From NCBI GenBank assembly GCA_017469845.1, contig JAFUFP010000056.1:51692-115691 (forward strand): DNA of 64,000 bases. The letters run 5' to 3'. Positions 8,345 through 15,356 of the stretch are shown here, piece after piece. The stretch comes from Bacteroidales bacterium. GTDB lineage: Bacteria; Bacteroidota; Bacteroidia; Bacteroidales; UBA932. The notes beneath the pieces were generated by a model. The model worked only from the letters and a program-made list of their open reading frames with translations, was not told where the DNA came from and did no database searches. How positions within the stretch are numbered: position 1 is the first letter of the stretch; each line of letters begins with the position of its first letter. The position numbers were made by a program, and so were the translations under genes.

Positions 8345-9064
8345 ATGCGTTGCATAGCAATTGACGATGAGCCTTTGGCTCTCAAACAGATTGACACTTA
8401 TATAAGCAAGGTTCCGTACCTTGAGAAAGTGGCGCTTTGCCACAGTGCCGCCGAGGCCGCCAAGGTTCTTTCATCGGAGCCCGTTGACCTCATGTTCGTG
8501 GACATCAACATGCCCGACCTCACGGGGATGGATTTTGTGAAGTCCCTTTCTTCGCCTCCGATGGTGGTATTTACCACAGCCTATTCGGAGTATGCACTGG
8601 AGGGATTCAAGGTGGATGCGATAGATTATCTTCTGAAGCCTTTCGGATTCGATGATTTCCAGAAATCGGCGGCGAAAGCCAAGAAACTCTATGACCAGGC
8701 GAATGCCGTCTCGGCTATTTCCGCTCCGACAGATGATGCCCTTTTCTTCAAGACTGACTACAAGGTCGTGAGAGTCCCGATGGACAAGATCGTATTCGTG
8801 GAAGGGATGAGCGAATATCTGAAGATACATATCGAAGGGGAGAAGGATCCGGTAGTTGTCCTTCTAAGCATGAAGAAGCTTCAGGACCGGCTTCCCTCCG
8901 ACAAATTCATGCGCATCCACAAATCCTACATCATCTCCCTGTCGATGATACGTGAGGTGACGAAAGGAAGGGTCGTCGTAAACGGCGGTTATACCATTCC
9001 GATAGGGGATATGTACAAGGACGAATTCAACGCATATCTGGATTCGAAGTTCCTCGGAAGATAG
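8345..9064 (+). CDS. LytTR-family response regulator
   Basis: 239 residues starting at ATG 8345, which gives the canonical MRCIAIDDEPLAL N-terminus; a GTG at 8300 would add 15 unrelated residues and overlap the kinase gene. The receiver domain has the acidic pair D7-D8, phospho-acceptor D53 (FVDINMPD), a conserved T in FTTAYS and K in LLKPF. The C-terminal LytTR DNA-binding domain covers about residues 140-237 (FVEGMSEYLKIH, RIHKSYIISL). It is the partner of the kinase upstream. The gene ends before a bidirectional terminator. Confidence 0.92.
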   Translation: MRCIAIDDEPLALKQIDTYISKVPYLEKVALCHSAAEAAKVLSSEPVDLMFVDINMPDLTGMDFVKSLSSPPMVVFTTAYSEYALEGFKVDAIDYLLKPFGFDDFQKSAAKAKKLYDQANAVSAISAPTDDALFFKTDYKVVRVPMDKIVFVEGMSEYLKIHIEGEKDPVVVLLSMKKLQDRLPSDKFMRIHKSYIISLSMIREVTKGRVVVNGGYTIPIGDMYKDEFNAYLDSKFLGR

Positions 9065-9082
9065 TCGCGGAAAGAATCCATA

Positions 9083-9115
9083 AACAAAAAGGGTGACCAT
9101 CCGGCCACCCTTTAT
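9083..9115. terminator. Bidirectional terminator between regulator and dcuB
   Basis: AAAGGGTG at 9088-9095 pairs with CACCCTTT at 9106-9113. On the minus strand the stem is followed by tttttgttta, a good T tract; on the plus strand by a short ttta. It serves the two convergent genes on either side. Confidence 0.8.
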
Positions 9116-9134
9116 CGGTCTTTCACCTCACCCT

Positions 9135-10502
9135 CTACTGCATGAAGGATGCGAAATAACTGTGGAAGAATACGTTGGTTATCAGGTATCCGACAATGGT
9201 TGAGGTTATCACGCAAATAAGACCCGGCATCATGAAACTGTGGTTCAGCAGATACTTTCCGATGACGGTGGTACCTGAACGGTCAAAGTTCACTGTCGCG
9301 ATATCGGAAGGATAGTTCGGGATGAAGAAATACCCGTATACGCTGGGAAGAACGCCGAGGAGAACCGGTCCGGGGATACCGAGGGAATATGCCAAAGGCA
9401 GCATCGCCACCACAACGGCACCCTGCGAGTTGATGAGGACTGAAACCAGGAAGAACACAAAGGCTATGGACCAGGGATATTTTGAGACTATACCGGCGAG
9501 GCCTTCCTGCATCACATCCGTGTAGTTGGAGAAGAACGTGTCGGCCAGCCATGCAATACCATAGATTGCGACAACCGCTACCATTCCCGACTGCCATACC
9601 GCTCCCGCTACCGCCTTCTTGGGCTGTGCCTTGAAGAAGATGATCATAAGAGCGGCTGCACTAATCATGATGATCTGGATGATGGTGTTCATCTTCGGTA
9701 TCCTGGTTATGGTGCTCAGGGTTTCGGAATCAACGAAGAACTGGACGCAAGCGAATGCGACGATGACGAAAAGTGCGGTGAGGAATACGAATACGGAGCC
9801 CATCGCCTCTTTGGTGATTTTCCTGTCAAGGGTAGTGGCGGTTTCACCGTACATGTATTTGTAAGTCTCGGGGTCGGCCAGTCTCTTCTGGAATTCGGGA
9901 TCCTTGTCAAGGTCCTTACCGCGATGGTAGGATGCGGCAGCCGCAGCCATAAGTCCGATAAGGCATGAAGGGATAGTGACCATCAGGATCTGGGGGATGG
10001 CGACATCATAGCCGTTCGCGTTTGAAATCGTCATGAATGCAACTACGGCAGCTGCGATAGGGGAGCATGTGATGCCGACCTGTGAAGCGATTGATGCGAC
10101 TCCGCAAGGCCTTTCCGGTCGTATACCCTTCTTGAGTGAAATGTCGCAGATGATCGGCATCAGAGTGTAAACCACATGTCCTGTTCCTACGAGGACCGTC
10201 AGGAAGAATGTGCAAAGGGGTGCAAGGAAAGTGATGTGGTCCGGGTGCTTTCGGAGCATTTTCTCCGCCACCTGGATCATCCAGTCCATACCGCCGGAAG
10301 CCTGCAAGATACCTGCGCACGTCACAGCGGCGATGATGATGTAGATTACGTCTGTGGGAGGGGTGCCGGGTTTGAGACCAAAGCCGAACACCAGGATCGC
10401 CAGACCGATTCCGGAAATGGCTCCGAGTGCGAGTGATCCGTATCGGGATCCCACATAAAGCGCTGCAAGGACTATCAGCAGCTCCAAAATCATTGTTACC
10501 AT
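9135..10502 (-). CDS. dcuB: Anaerobic C4-dicarboxylate transporter DcuA/DcuB family
   Basis: 455-residue inner-membrane protein with about ten hydrophobic helices. N-terminal blocks (LQASGG, GTGHVVYT, IRPERP, and RGKDLDKD-EFQ) match the Dcu family (PF03605) and look closest to DcuB. These carriers exchange fumarate, malate or aspartate for succinate during fumarate respiration, which fits a succinate-producing Bacteroidales. A second ATG lies at codon 4 of the reading. It is 46 bases downstream of the PPC-domain gene and probably in the same transcript. Family sure; the exact substrate preference is inferred. Confidence 0.9.
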   Translation of the reverse strand: MVTMILELLIVLAALYVGSRYGSLALGAISGIGLAILVFGFGLKPGTPPTDVIYIIIAAVTCAGILQASGGMDWMIQVAEKMLRKHPDHITFLAPLCTFFLTVLVGTGHVVYTLMPIICDISLKKGIRPERPCGVASIASQVGITCSPIAAAVVAFMTISNANGYDVAIPQILMVTIPSCLIGLMAAAAASYHRGKDLDKDPEFQKRLADPETYKYMYGETATTLDRKITKEAMGSVFVFLTALFVIVAFACVQFFVDSETLSTITRIPKMNTIIQIIMISAAALMIIFFKAQPKKAVAGAVWQSGMVAVVAIYGIAWLADTFFSNYTDVMQEGLAGIVSKYPWSIAFVFFLVSVLINSQGAVVVAMLPLAYSLGIPGPVLLGVLPSVYGYFFIPNYPSDIATVNFDRSGTTVIGKYLLNHSFMMPGLICVITSTIVGYLITNVFFHSYFASFMQ

Positions 10503-10548
10503 ATGAAAAATGTTTTGTGTTTCAGATAGATTGGAGGGGGCTGCCCGC

Positions 10549-10989
10549 TTATGCTTCAGTTACGCTGAAATCATAAAGGTTCAGACCGGTTTCCGGATCG
10601 AACTTCCTTCCGACAGTCCCTTTGCCGAAGTCTTCGACTACAAGTTCGCAGGCTCCGTTGAGAACGGCTGACATCAGGTGTCCGCCGATGCAGGTGTAGT
10701 CGCGTCTTCCGAAAGTGGCGTGGATGTGAAGATAGAGTTCCCCGTCTTTGGTGGAAATGTTCCCTATGAGGTTGGAAATCTCCATCTGCTCGGTGAAAAC
10801 GCCGTCGACGTAATTCTTTATGGCGGGGTCCAGGAAACGGAGCGTCGCTTCGCTTACCGCGCCTATTCCGCTGACCGTTCCGATGGTGATATGCTTTTCT
10901 TCGCAAAATGCCTTGATTGCGGAAACTATCTCCTCGTGGTTATCGATGCTGAGGACATATCTGTCCCCGAACTTTCTGTATTTGTACAT
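10549..10989 (-). CDS. PPC (DUF296) domain protein
   Basis: 146 residues, no signal or membrane segment. The pattern YVLSIDNHEEIVSAIKAFCEEK, GTVSGIGAVSEATLRFLD, LHIHATFGRRDYTCIGGHL and the end VGRKFDPETGLNLYDF is typical of PPC/DUF296 proteins (PF03479). In plants this domain belongs to AT-hook proteins; the free-standing bacterial forms are trimers with a conserved histidine cluster (HIHATFG) and are called DNA-binding in databases without firm proof. It is the first gene of a two-gene unit with dcuB, a link that suggests no obvious function. Confidence 0.85.
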   Translation of the reverse strand: MYKYRKFGDRYVLSIDNHEEIVSAIKAFCEEKHITIGTVSGIGAVSEATLRFLDPAIKNYVDGVFTEQMEISNLIGNISTKDGELYLHIHATFGRRDYTCIGGHLMSAVLNGACELVVEDFGKGTVGRKFDPETGLNLYDFSVTEA

Positions 10990-11020
10990 GTTTGTGCTTT
11001 TGGAAAATGGAGGTTTTCCG

Positions 11021-11028
11021 TAAAGTTA
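11021..11028 (-). promoter_or_regulatory. -7 box for the PPC-dcuB unit
   Basis: Minus-strand TAACTTTA, one base from the TAnnTTTG consensus, 32 bases upstream of the ATG at 10989. No clear -33 element. Confidence 0.4.
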
Positions 11029-11109
11029 GCAAAAAAAGCCATCCTTGTTCCATATTCGAAGAAGAACTTTCGGCGGGTGATGTTTTTTCGGCAATTTGAC
11101 GGGAATTGC

Positions 11110-11117
11110 TAACTTTG
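11110..11117 (+). promoter_or_regulatory. -7 box for the 161-residue membrane protein
   Basis: TAACTTTG exactly matches TAnnTTTG, 27 bases before ATG 11145. A TTTG lies at 11095-11098 (spacing 11, short) and a T6 run at 11083-11088 at the usual distance. The divergent PPC promoter is about 80 bases away. Confidence 0.5.
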
Positions 11118-11144
11118 CGGACCAATTGAGAAAAAGAGATTTGT

Positions 11145-11630
11145 ATGGAATTCGATACCAAAATCAACCTCAGGAAAGTTGATGCACTTTCCGTAGTCTC
11201 TTCACTTGGAGAAGAGGATTTCATGAAGAAGGTCAGGGAAATCCTTTCTTCAAAGGCCTCCGCGGTCGGTGACGATGCCGGAGGTGCCTTCTGGGCGGAT
11301 TATTCCACCTCGCTCGTGACCAGGCATCTCAAATGTGACGTCACCCTTCCTGAAGGCAGCGGAGAAGAAAAGACGAAGTACAATGTGAAGATAAGCGCCG
11401 GCAAGAAACCAAGCTACATTCTTGATGTGATCCTTTGTTTTCTGGCATTGGCGGTGGTTTGGGGATTCTCGAAAGCGTTGGTGCCTGAACCTCCGACGTA
11501 TTCATATGTCGTCATCTTATGCGCTTGTTGCGCCCTTGGCCTGATCATTGCCATGTTTGGCAAGGCTTTTGGAGTGAAAGAGGGCAAGGAAGTCGGAGAT
11601 GCTATCCGTTCCCAATTGGGCGGAAAATGA
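11145..11630 (+). CDS. Hypothetical protein with two C-terminal membrane helices
   Basis: 161 residues. The N-terminal 85 residues are soluble (MEFDTKINLRKVDALSVVSS..., an all-polar start typical of a cytoplasmic face), followed by two hydrophobic helices at about residues 90-108 and 118-138 and a short basic tail. No signal peptide and no family that I recognise. The hydrophilic domain contains FWADYSTSLVTRHLKCDVTLP, which looks like a small beta-domain. It is followed 37 bases later by a secreted protein gene and may be co-transcribed with it. Confidence 0.6.
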   Translation: MEFDTKINLRKVDALSVVSSLGEEDFMKKVREILSSKASAVGDDAGGAFWADYSTSLVTRHLKCDVTLPEGSGEEKTKYNVKISAGKKPSYILDVILCFLALAVVWGFSKALVPEPPTYSYVVILCACCALGLIIAMFGKAFGVKEGKEVGDAIRSQLGGK

Positions 11631-11667
11631 TTTCCGGCGGAATTCTATTGTGGACTTATTACAGGAG

Positions 11668-12636
11668 ATGAAAAAATTTCTTTTGGCGGCTATGGCCGCA
11701 CTGCTCTTTGTGAGCGCTTCAGCACAGGACCTTCTGCGCTACAACTATAAGAAGAACAATTATATCTATACCGGCACCGAGAGGGTGAGAGTTGTAGGAA
11801 CAACCCCTCTTGAGGTGAAGCTCAACCGGGTCACTTTCCCTGACGGGGAGAATATCTATATCCTCAGGGTGGAGTATGAAGAGGCCACGGCATGGAAGAT
11901 GCCGAAGAACGCCCCTCTTACCATCTTCACCACGGACGGAAAGAACGTGACTCTCAAGAACAACGCGGATTCGCCCAATCTTGTCGCTCCCTCCGGAATC
12001 AAGACTTCCGCCGGAAAGGTATACTGGAACTACGGTGAGTATTATATGGAGGAAGCCGACCTCAAGAAGATCGCGACAGGTGTTTCATCTATCGACGCGA
12101 CAAAGAGATGGTCTTCAGAGGGCGTCATCAAGGTGTCCTACAAGAATGACGAATTCGGTAACGCCATCCGCCGTCAGATGCAGGCCATAAATGCCGCTCC
12201 CGCACCGAAGAGCGAAGTCGGCAATTACCTCAAGTCAATCAGCGACCAGGGCGGCAACCGTCTTGTTGAGACCGAGAAAATCCAGGTCAACGGTCAGCTC
12301 TCAGTATCGCTTGTGTATCTGTATTATGCCGAGTCGAACAATGAGAACTACGACCTCAACCTGTTCATTTCCGGAAAGACCGTTCCCCTCGGAAGCGCAG
12401 TTTACGTGACTACGACATCGGGTCAGACGATCGAACTCCAGCAGGAGAAGGACCTTCTCGCCGGCAGAATCATCTGCTATCCTACCATCGATCAGCTCAA
12501 GCTCATGTCGAAGGGCGTTTCAAAGATAACGGTCCATACCGTATCCAGCCCCGTCAACATCAATATAACTGACGGATCTTTCGCTAGCGCGATTGACAAA
12601 CTTTATTGCGCTCTGCAGCCCGTCACCATTCTTTAA
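11668..12636 (+). CDS. Secreted hypothetical protein
   Basis: 322 residues from ATG 11668, which begins a standard signal peptide (MKKFLLAAMAALLFVSASAQ, cleavage after about residue 19). The open frame reaches further up to 11599 but overlaps the preceding gene. The mature protein has two similar-looking halves, each with a (L/V)-L-hydrophobic R-(V/L)-EYEE or VYLYYAES strand and a PLTIFTT or VYVTTTSG strand, so a duplicated immunoglobulin-like beta-sandwich is possible. No family recognised. Gene ends at a strong hairpin. Confidence 0.6.
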   Translation: MKKFLLAAMAALLFVSASAQDLLRYNYKKNNYIYTGTERVRVVGTTPLEVKLNRVTFPDGENIYILRVEYEEATAWKMPKNAPLTIFTTDGKNVTLKNNADSPNLVAPSGIKTSAGKVYWNYGEYYMEEADLKKIATGVSSIDATKRWSSEGVIKVSYKNDEFGNAIRRQMQAINAAPAPKSEVGNYLKSISDQGGNRLVETEKIQVNGQLSVSLVYLYYAESNNENYDLNLFISGKTVPLGSAVYVTTTSGQTIELQQEKDLLAGRIICYPTIDQLKLMSKGVSKITVHTVSSPVNINITDGSFASAIDKLYCALQPVTIL

Positions 12637-12671
12637 GGGGGGGGTCACCGAGGGTGAAAATGATGAAATGA

Positions 12672-12712
12672 CAAAGGGGATGATCATCCGAGTGCGATGG
12701 TCATCCCCTTTG
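12672..12712. terminator. Bidirectional hairpin between convergent genes
   Basis: A 16-base-pair stem with one wobble (12672-12687 with 12697-12712) and a nine-base loop. AAA flanks the stem on one side and TTT on the other, so it can terminate both the secreted-protein gene (+) and the phosphodiesterase gene (-). Confidence 0.75.
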
Positions 12713-12732
12713 AAGTTCTGCTGAACCGTAGT

Positions 12733-13950
12733 CTATCTCAGCATAGGCTTCACTTCTTCGAAGTCTCCGTCATTGGGGGCTGGCTCTATTCCCAGAATCC
12801 AGCATACAAGGGGATAGATGGAGACGTTCCTGAATTGCGGGATTCTTACATTCTTCTTGAAGTCCGGTCCTTCAGCCCTGAAGACGGTCTGCATTTCCCT
12901 TTCGGAAGGGAAGAATCCGTGCGTCCCTTTGTTCCTGCTTGGGAACTCACCGACCTGCCAGCCAAGATCAGGAGCCACAACGATGTCTCCGACCCGGTTG
13001 CTTGACCCGTAATTGAGTTCTGCGGGGATTTCTTCCTTCTTCCAGACGTGGACATGCTCTATGCCCTTCATCGCATTGTAGATGGAATCCCTGCAGGCGG
13101 CGTCTTTGCTGAAGATCGAGGTGGGGATACCGGTGACGATATGGTCATACCATTCGGCCTTGATGTAGTCTGAGGGCTTGACCAACCTTTCGGGGCTTAT
13201 TTCGGTCATCCCGTGATCGGCCAGGACGATAAGGTCGACTTTCTTCTGGAGCCCTTTGCGCCGTATCCCTTCACGGAGTCTTCCGATCATCTCGTCAACC
13301 CTTCTGACCTGCTCTCCTACAAGAGGGCTGTCCGGTCCGTTGACGTGTCCGGCGTGGTCCGGCTCATCGAAGTAGAGCATGATAAGGCGCGGCCTGTCCT
13401 TTTTCGGCATGGAAAGGAATGCCAGCGTTGAGTCCGTTCTCGCTTCGAAGCTAAGCAGGTTGTCGTTGTCGTAGGGTCTGTAGTACCGTGGACGTCCACC
13501 TCCGATCAGGTATTCGGAAGAGACCCAATAGTTGACTCCCGCGATGATTCCTTGACGCTGGGCGGTGTTCCATATCGGCTCTCCCAAATAAAATGCGGGA
13601 TTGTCCTTGTTGGGGCCGCTGAGAGAGTAGTACTCTTTGAGGTCAGGATCCCAGAAACTGTTGTTCACAAGGCCATTGTGGTCGGGAACGAGACCCGTCG
13701 CCAGGGCATAATGGTTCGGGAATGTGGATGAGGGGAATGAGGGGATCATATCCGTGCTCACTCCGTTGAGGGCGATTTTGTCGAGATTGGGGGCTCCGTA
13801 TTTCTCGGGATAGTCGTAACGGAATCCGTCCATGGAGACGACTATCACGTATTTGGCTTTTGGACGTTTTGCCGAGACCGGTAAGGCGGCAATGATTGCC
13901 AGAAGAACAATGATGGCAGTCTTGACTGCCCGGTGAAAAGTAGAATGCAT
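12733..13950 (-). CDS. Secreted type I phosphodiesterase / nucleotide pyrophosphatase
   Basis: 405 residues from the ATG whose complement ends at 13950; the frame extends upstream into the promoter, but this start gives the signal peptide (basic start, IIVLLAIIAALPVSA, cleaved near residue 27). The alkaline-phosphatase-fold core shows the metal ligand D in VVSMDGFRYDY and the catalytic threonine in FPSSTFPNHYALATG, followed by DEPDHAGHVNGP and VLADHGMTE with further zinc ligands. Family PF01663 (ENPP-like). It would hydrolyse extracytoplasmic nucleotide or phosphodiester substrates in the periplasm. Single-gene unit with its own -7 box. Confidence 0.88.
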   Translation of the reverse strand: MHSTFHRAVKTAIIVLLAIIAALPVSAKRPKAKYVIVVSMDGFRYDYPEKYGAPNLDKIALNGVSTDMIPSFPSSTFPNHYALATGLVPDHNGLVNNSFWDPDLKEYYSLSGPNKDNPAFYLGEPIWNTAQRQGIIAGVNYWVSSEYLIGGGRPRYYRPYDNDNLLSFEARTDSTLAFLSMPKKDRPRLIMLYFDEPDHAGHVNGPDSPLVGEQVRRVDEMIGRLREGIRRKGLQKKVDLIVLADHGMTEISPERLVKPSDYIKAEWYDHIVTGIPTSIFSKDAACRDSIYNAMKGIEHVHVWKKEEIPAELNYGSSNRVGDIVVAPDLGWQVGEFPSRNKGTHGFFPSEREMQTVFRAEGPDFKKNVRIPQFRNVSIYPLVCWILGIEPAPNDGDFEEVKPMLR

Positions 13951-13969
13951 ATTATGTTTCCTTTGGGAA

Positions 13970-13977
13970 CGAAGATA
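13970..13977 (-). promoter_or_regulatory. -7 box for the phosphodiesterase gene
   Basis: Minus-strand TATCTTCG, one base from TAnnTTTG, preceded by a T7G run. Twenty bases from the ATG. Confidence 0.45.
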
Positions 13978-14115
13978 CAAAAAAAGTTCGGATGAGGGCC
14001 TCCAAGAGCCTTTTTGGTCCGTATCGTTCAATTATTCAGTGACAGACGGGTTTTGATATATCATTGTTGTCAAAGGACTCAGCTGCCAATACCGCTGAAA
14101 ATGACCAAATTATAA

Positions 14116-14146
14116 TTTGCATATTTATATTTAATCACTATATTTG
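14116..14146 (+). promoter_or_regulatory. Promoter of the GNAT acetyltransferase gene
   Basis: TTTG at 14116-14119, a 19-base spacer, and TATATTTG at 14139-14146. Both boxes are exact and the spacing is ideal for the Bacteroidetes primary sigma factor. The surrounding 14032-14203 is AT-rich and holds no other feature. Confidence 0.8.
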
Positions 14147-14203
14147 CATTGGTCGAGCGATATATCGTACCATTAACCGCAGTTTTACCAAGAGCCGATC
14201 ATC

Positions 14204-14776
14204 ATGATTAAAGTAGAAGTCAGAAAAGCACTAAGCGAAGAGGCAAGTTTCATTGCCAGGAACATCATGGCCGCATTGGGCACCGATGTTTTCAATTCTC
14301 CTTTTTCGGATGAAGATTTCAAGATATTGGAAACGCTCACATCGGTCTGTAAGCGTACGGACACTTTATACAGTTACCGCAACACTCTTGTAGCGACAGT
14401 ATTCGGCTTGCCTGTAGGTAGCCTCACATCATATAATGGGGCACGGTACAAAGACATGAAGGAGCTGACCTATTCAATCATCAAGGACAAGTGCGGCTTC
14501 ACACTTCCGCCTATGGATGATGAAACCGGAGAAGGGGAGTATTACCTTGACTCTCTGGCTGTCCTTCCTTCCATGAGGGGCCATCATATAGGCAGGACTC
14601 TTATCCATCAGGCTTTGGAGATAGCTGAAGGACTCGGTTTCTCCAAAGTAAGCCTGATAGTGACGAAGGGAGAAGAGAAATTGAAGGCCCTTTATGCTGA
14701 TTGCGGCTTTGAGGAAGACGGTGTCCGAAAATGTTTCGGACATGAGTATGTCCACATGGTGAACATGATAGCGTAG
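14204..14776 (+). CDS. GNAT-family N-acetyltransferase
   Basis: 190-residue cytoplasmic enzyme. Core GNAT elements are visible: the beta-4 strand YYLDSLAVLP (about residues 108-117), the acetyl-CoA loop MRGHHIGRTLI (R/Q-x-x-G-x-G/A pattern, about 119-129) and the C-terminal LYADCGFEEDG. The acceptor substrate cannot be deduced. It has its own strong promoter and terminator, so it is monocistronic. Confidence 0.82.
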   Translation: MIKVEVRKALSEEASFIARNIMAALGTDVFNSPFSDEDFKILETLTSVCKRTDTLYSYRNTLVATVFGLPVGSLTSYNGARYKDMKELTYSIIKDKCGFTLPPMDDETGEGEYYLDSLAVLPSMRGHHIGRTLIHQALEIAEGLGFSKVSLIVTKGEEKLKALYADCGFEEDGVRKCFGHEYVHMVNMIA

Positions 14777-14817
14777 CGGTTTTCTGTCACTCCCGTTGCC
14801 GGGAGCCTTAAGAAAAA

Positions 14818-14874
14818 TCATCCATCCTTTTGGGGTATTCTGCTCCCGGAAGGATGGATGAATCTTTTTTTGTT
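14818..14874 (+). terminator. Strong intrinsic terminator after the GNAT gene
   Basis: A perfect 12-base-pair stem (14818-14829 with 14850-14861) followed by atcttttttt and tgtttt. Confidence 0.9.
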
Positions 14875-14913
14875 TTCGGTCTTTTCCGGTATAGGTCATC
14901 GGACGCATTGCCG

Positions 14914-15351
14914 CTATCTTATCCCGAAGAAGAAATACAGCGCCGCCCACTTTTTCGGTACTCCTTTGATATGGCCGATCGTGCGGAAAGAAGCATCCTG
15001 CACGATACCGTCATCTTTGATGTGTCCGACGGTTCTGAACGAAGCGTCCTGAACCGTACCGTCATTCTTTATGTATCCGATGATCCTGAAGGAAGAATCC
15101 TGGACTTTGCCGTCATCCTTGAGGAAAGCGACGGTCCTGAACGTATGGTCCTGTACAGTGCCGTCATTTTTGATATGTCCGGTAGTTCTGAAGGTATGGT
15201 CCTGAATGGTTCCGTCGCTTTTTATGTATCCGATGGTCCTGAATGAGGCGTCGGAAATTGTCTGCGCATCCGACTGGCCATAAAAGGTCAGGAGCAGAAA
15301 GATTGTAATGAAGGGTGCAAGAGTCCTTGCTGTGATTGTCCGGAGTGTCAT
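14914..15351 (-). CDS. Secreted protein of six tandem 17-residue repeats
   Basis: 145 residues. Signal peptide residues 1-29 (LAPFITIFLLLTFYGQSDA). Residues 31-130 are six back-to-back repeats of exactly 17 residues with the pattern (T/I)-(V/I)-Q-D-(A/H/S)-(S/T)-F-R-T-x-G-(Y/H)-I-K-x-D-G; the last runs into a hydrophobic aromatic tail (KKWAALYFFFGIR). Repeats 2-6 also show as a 51-base DNA repeat. Period, alternating residues and DG turns suggest one beta-hairpin per repeat, as in a solenoid or a small beta-flower/propeller; a relation to 4-fold beta flower proteins is possible but unproven. Five bases separate its ATG from the stop of the SNF2 helicase gene, so it is co-transcribed with an intracellular DNA-remodelling ATPase, an odd pairing. 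Confidence 0.75.
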   Translation of the reverse strand: MTLRTITARTLAPFITIFLLLTFYGQSDAQTISDASFRTIGYIKSDGTIQDHTFRTTGHIKNDGTVQDHTFRTVAFLKDDGKVQDSSFRIIGYIKNDGTVQDASFRTVGHIKDDGIVQDASFRTIGHIKGVPKKWAALYFFFGIR

Positions 15352-15356
15352 GGGTA

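Noticed and set aside
14962..15261. Regular 51-base DNA repeats considered as a CRISPR or minisatellite
   Set aside because: The repeats are contiguous with no spacers and encode the 17-residue protein units in frame; they are coding repeats.
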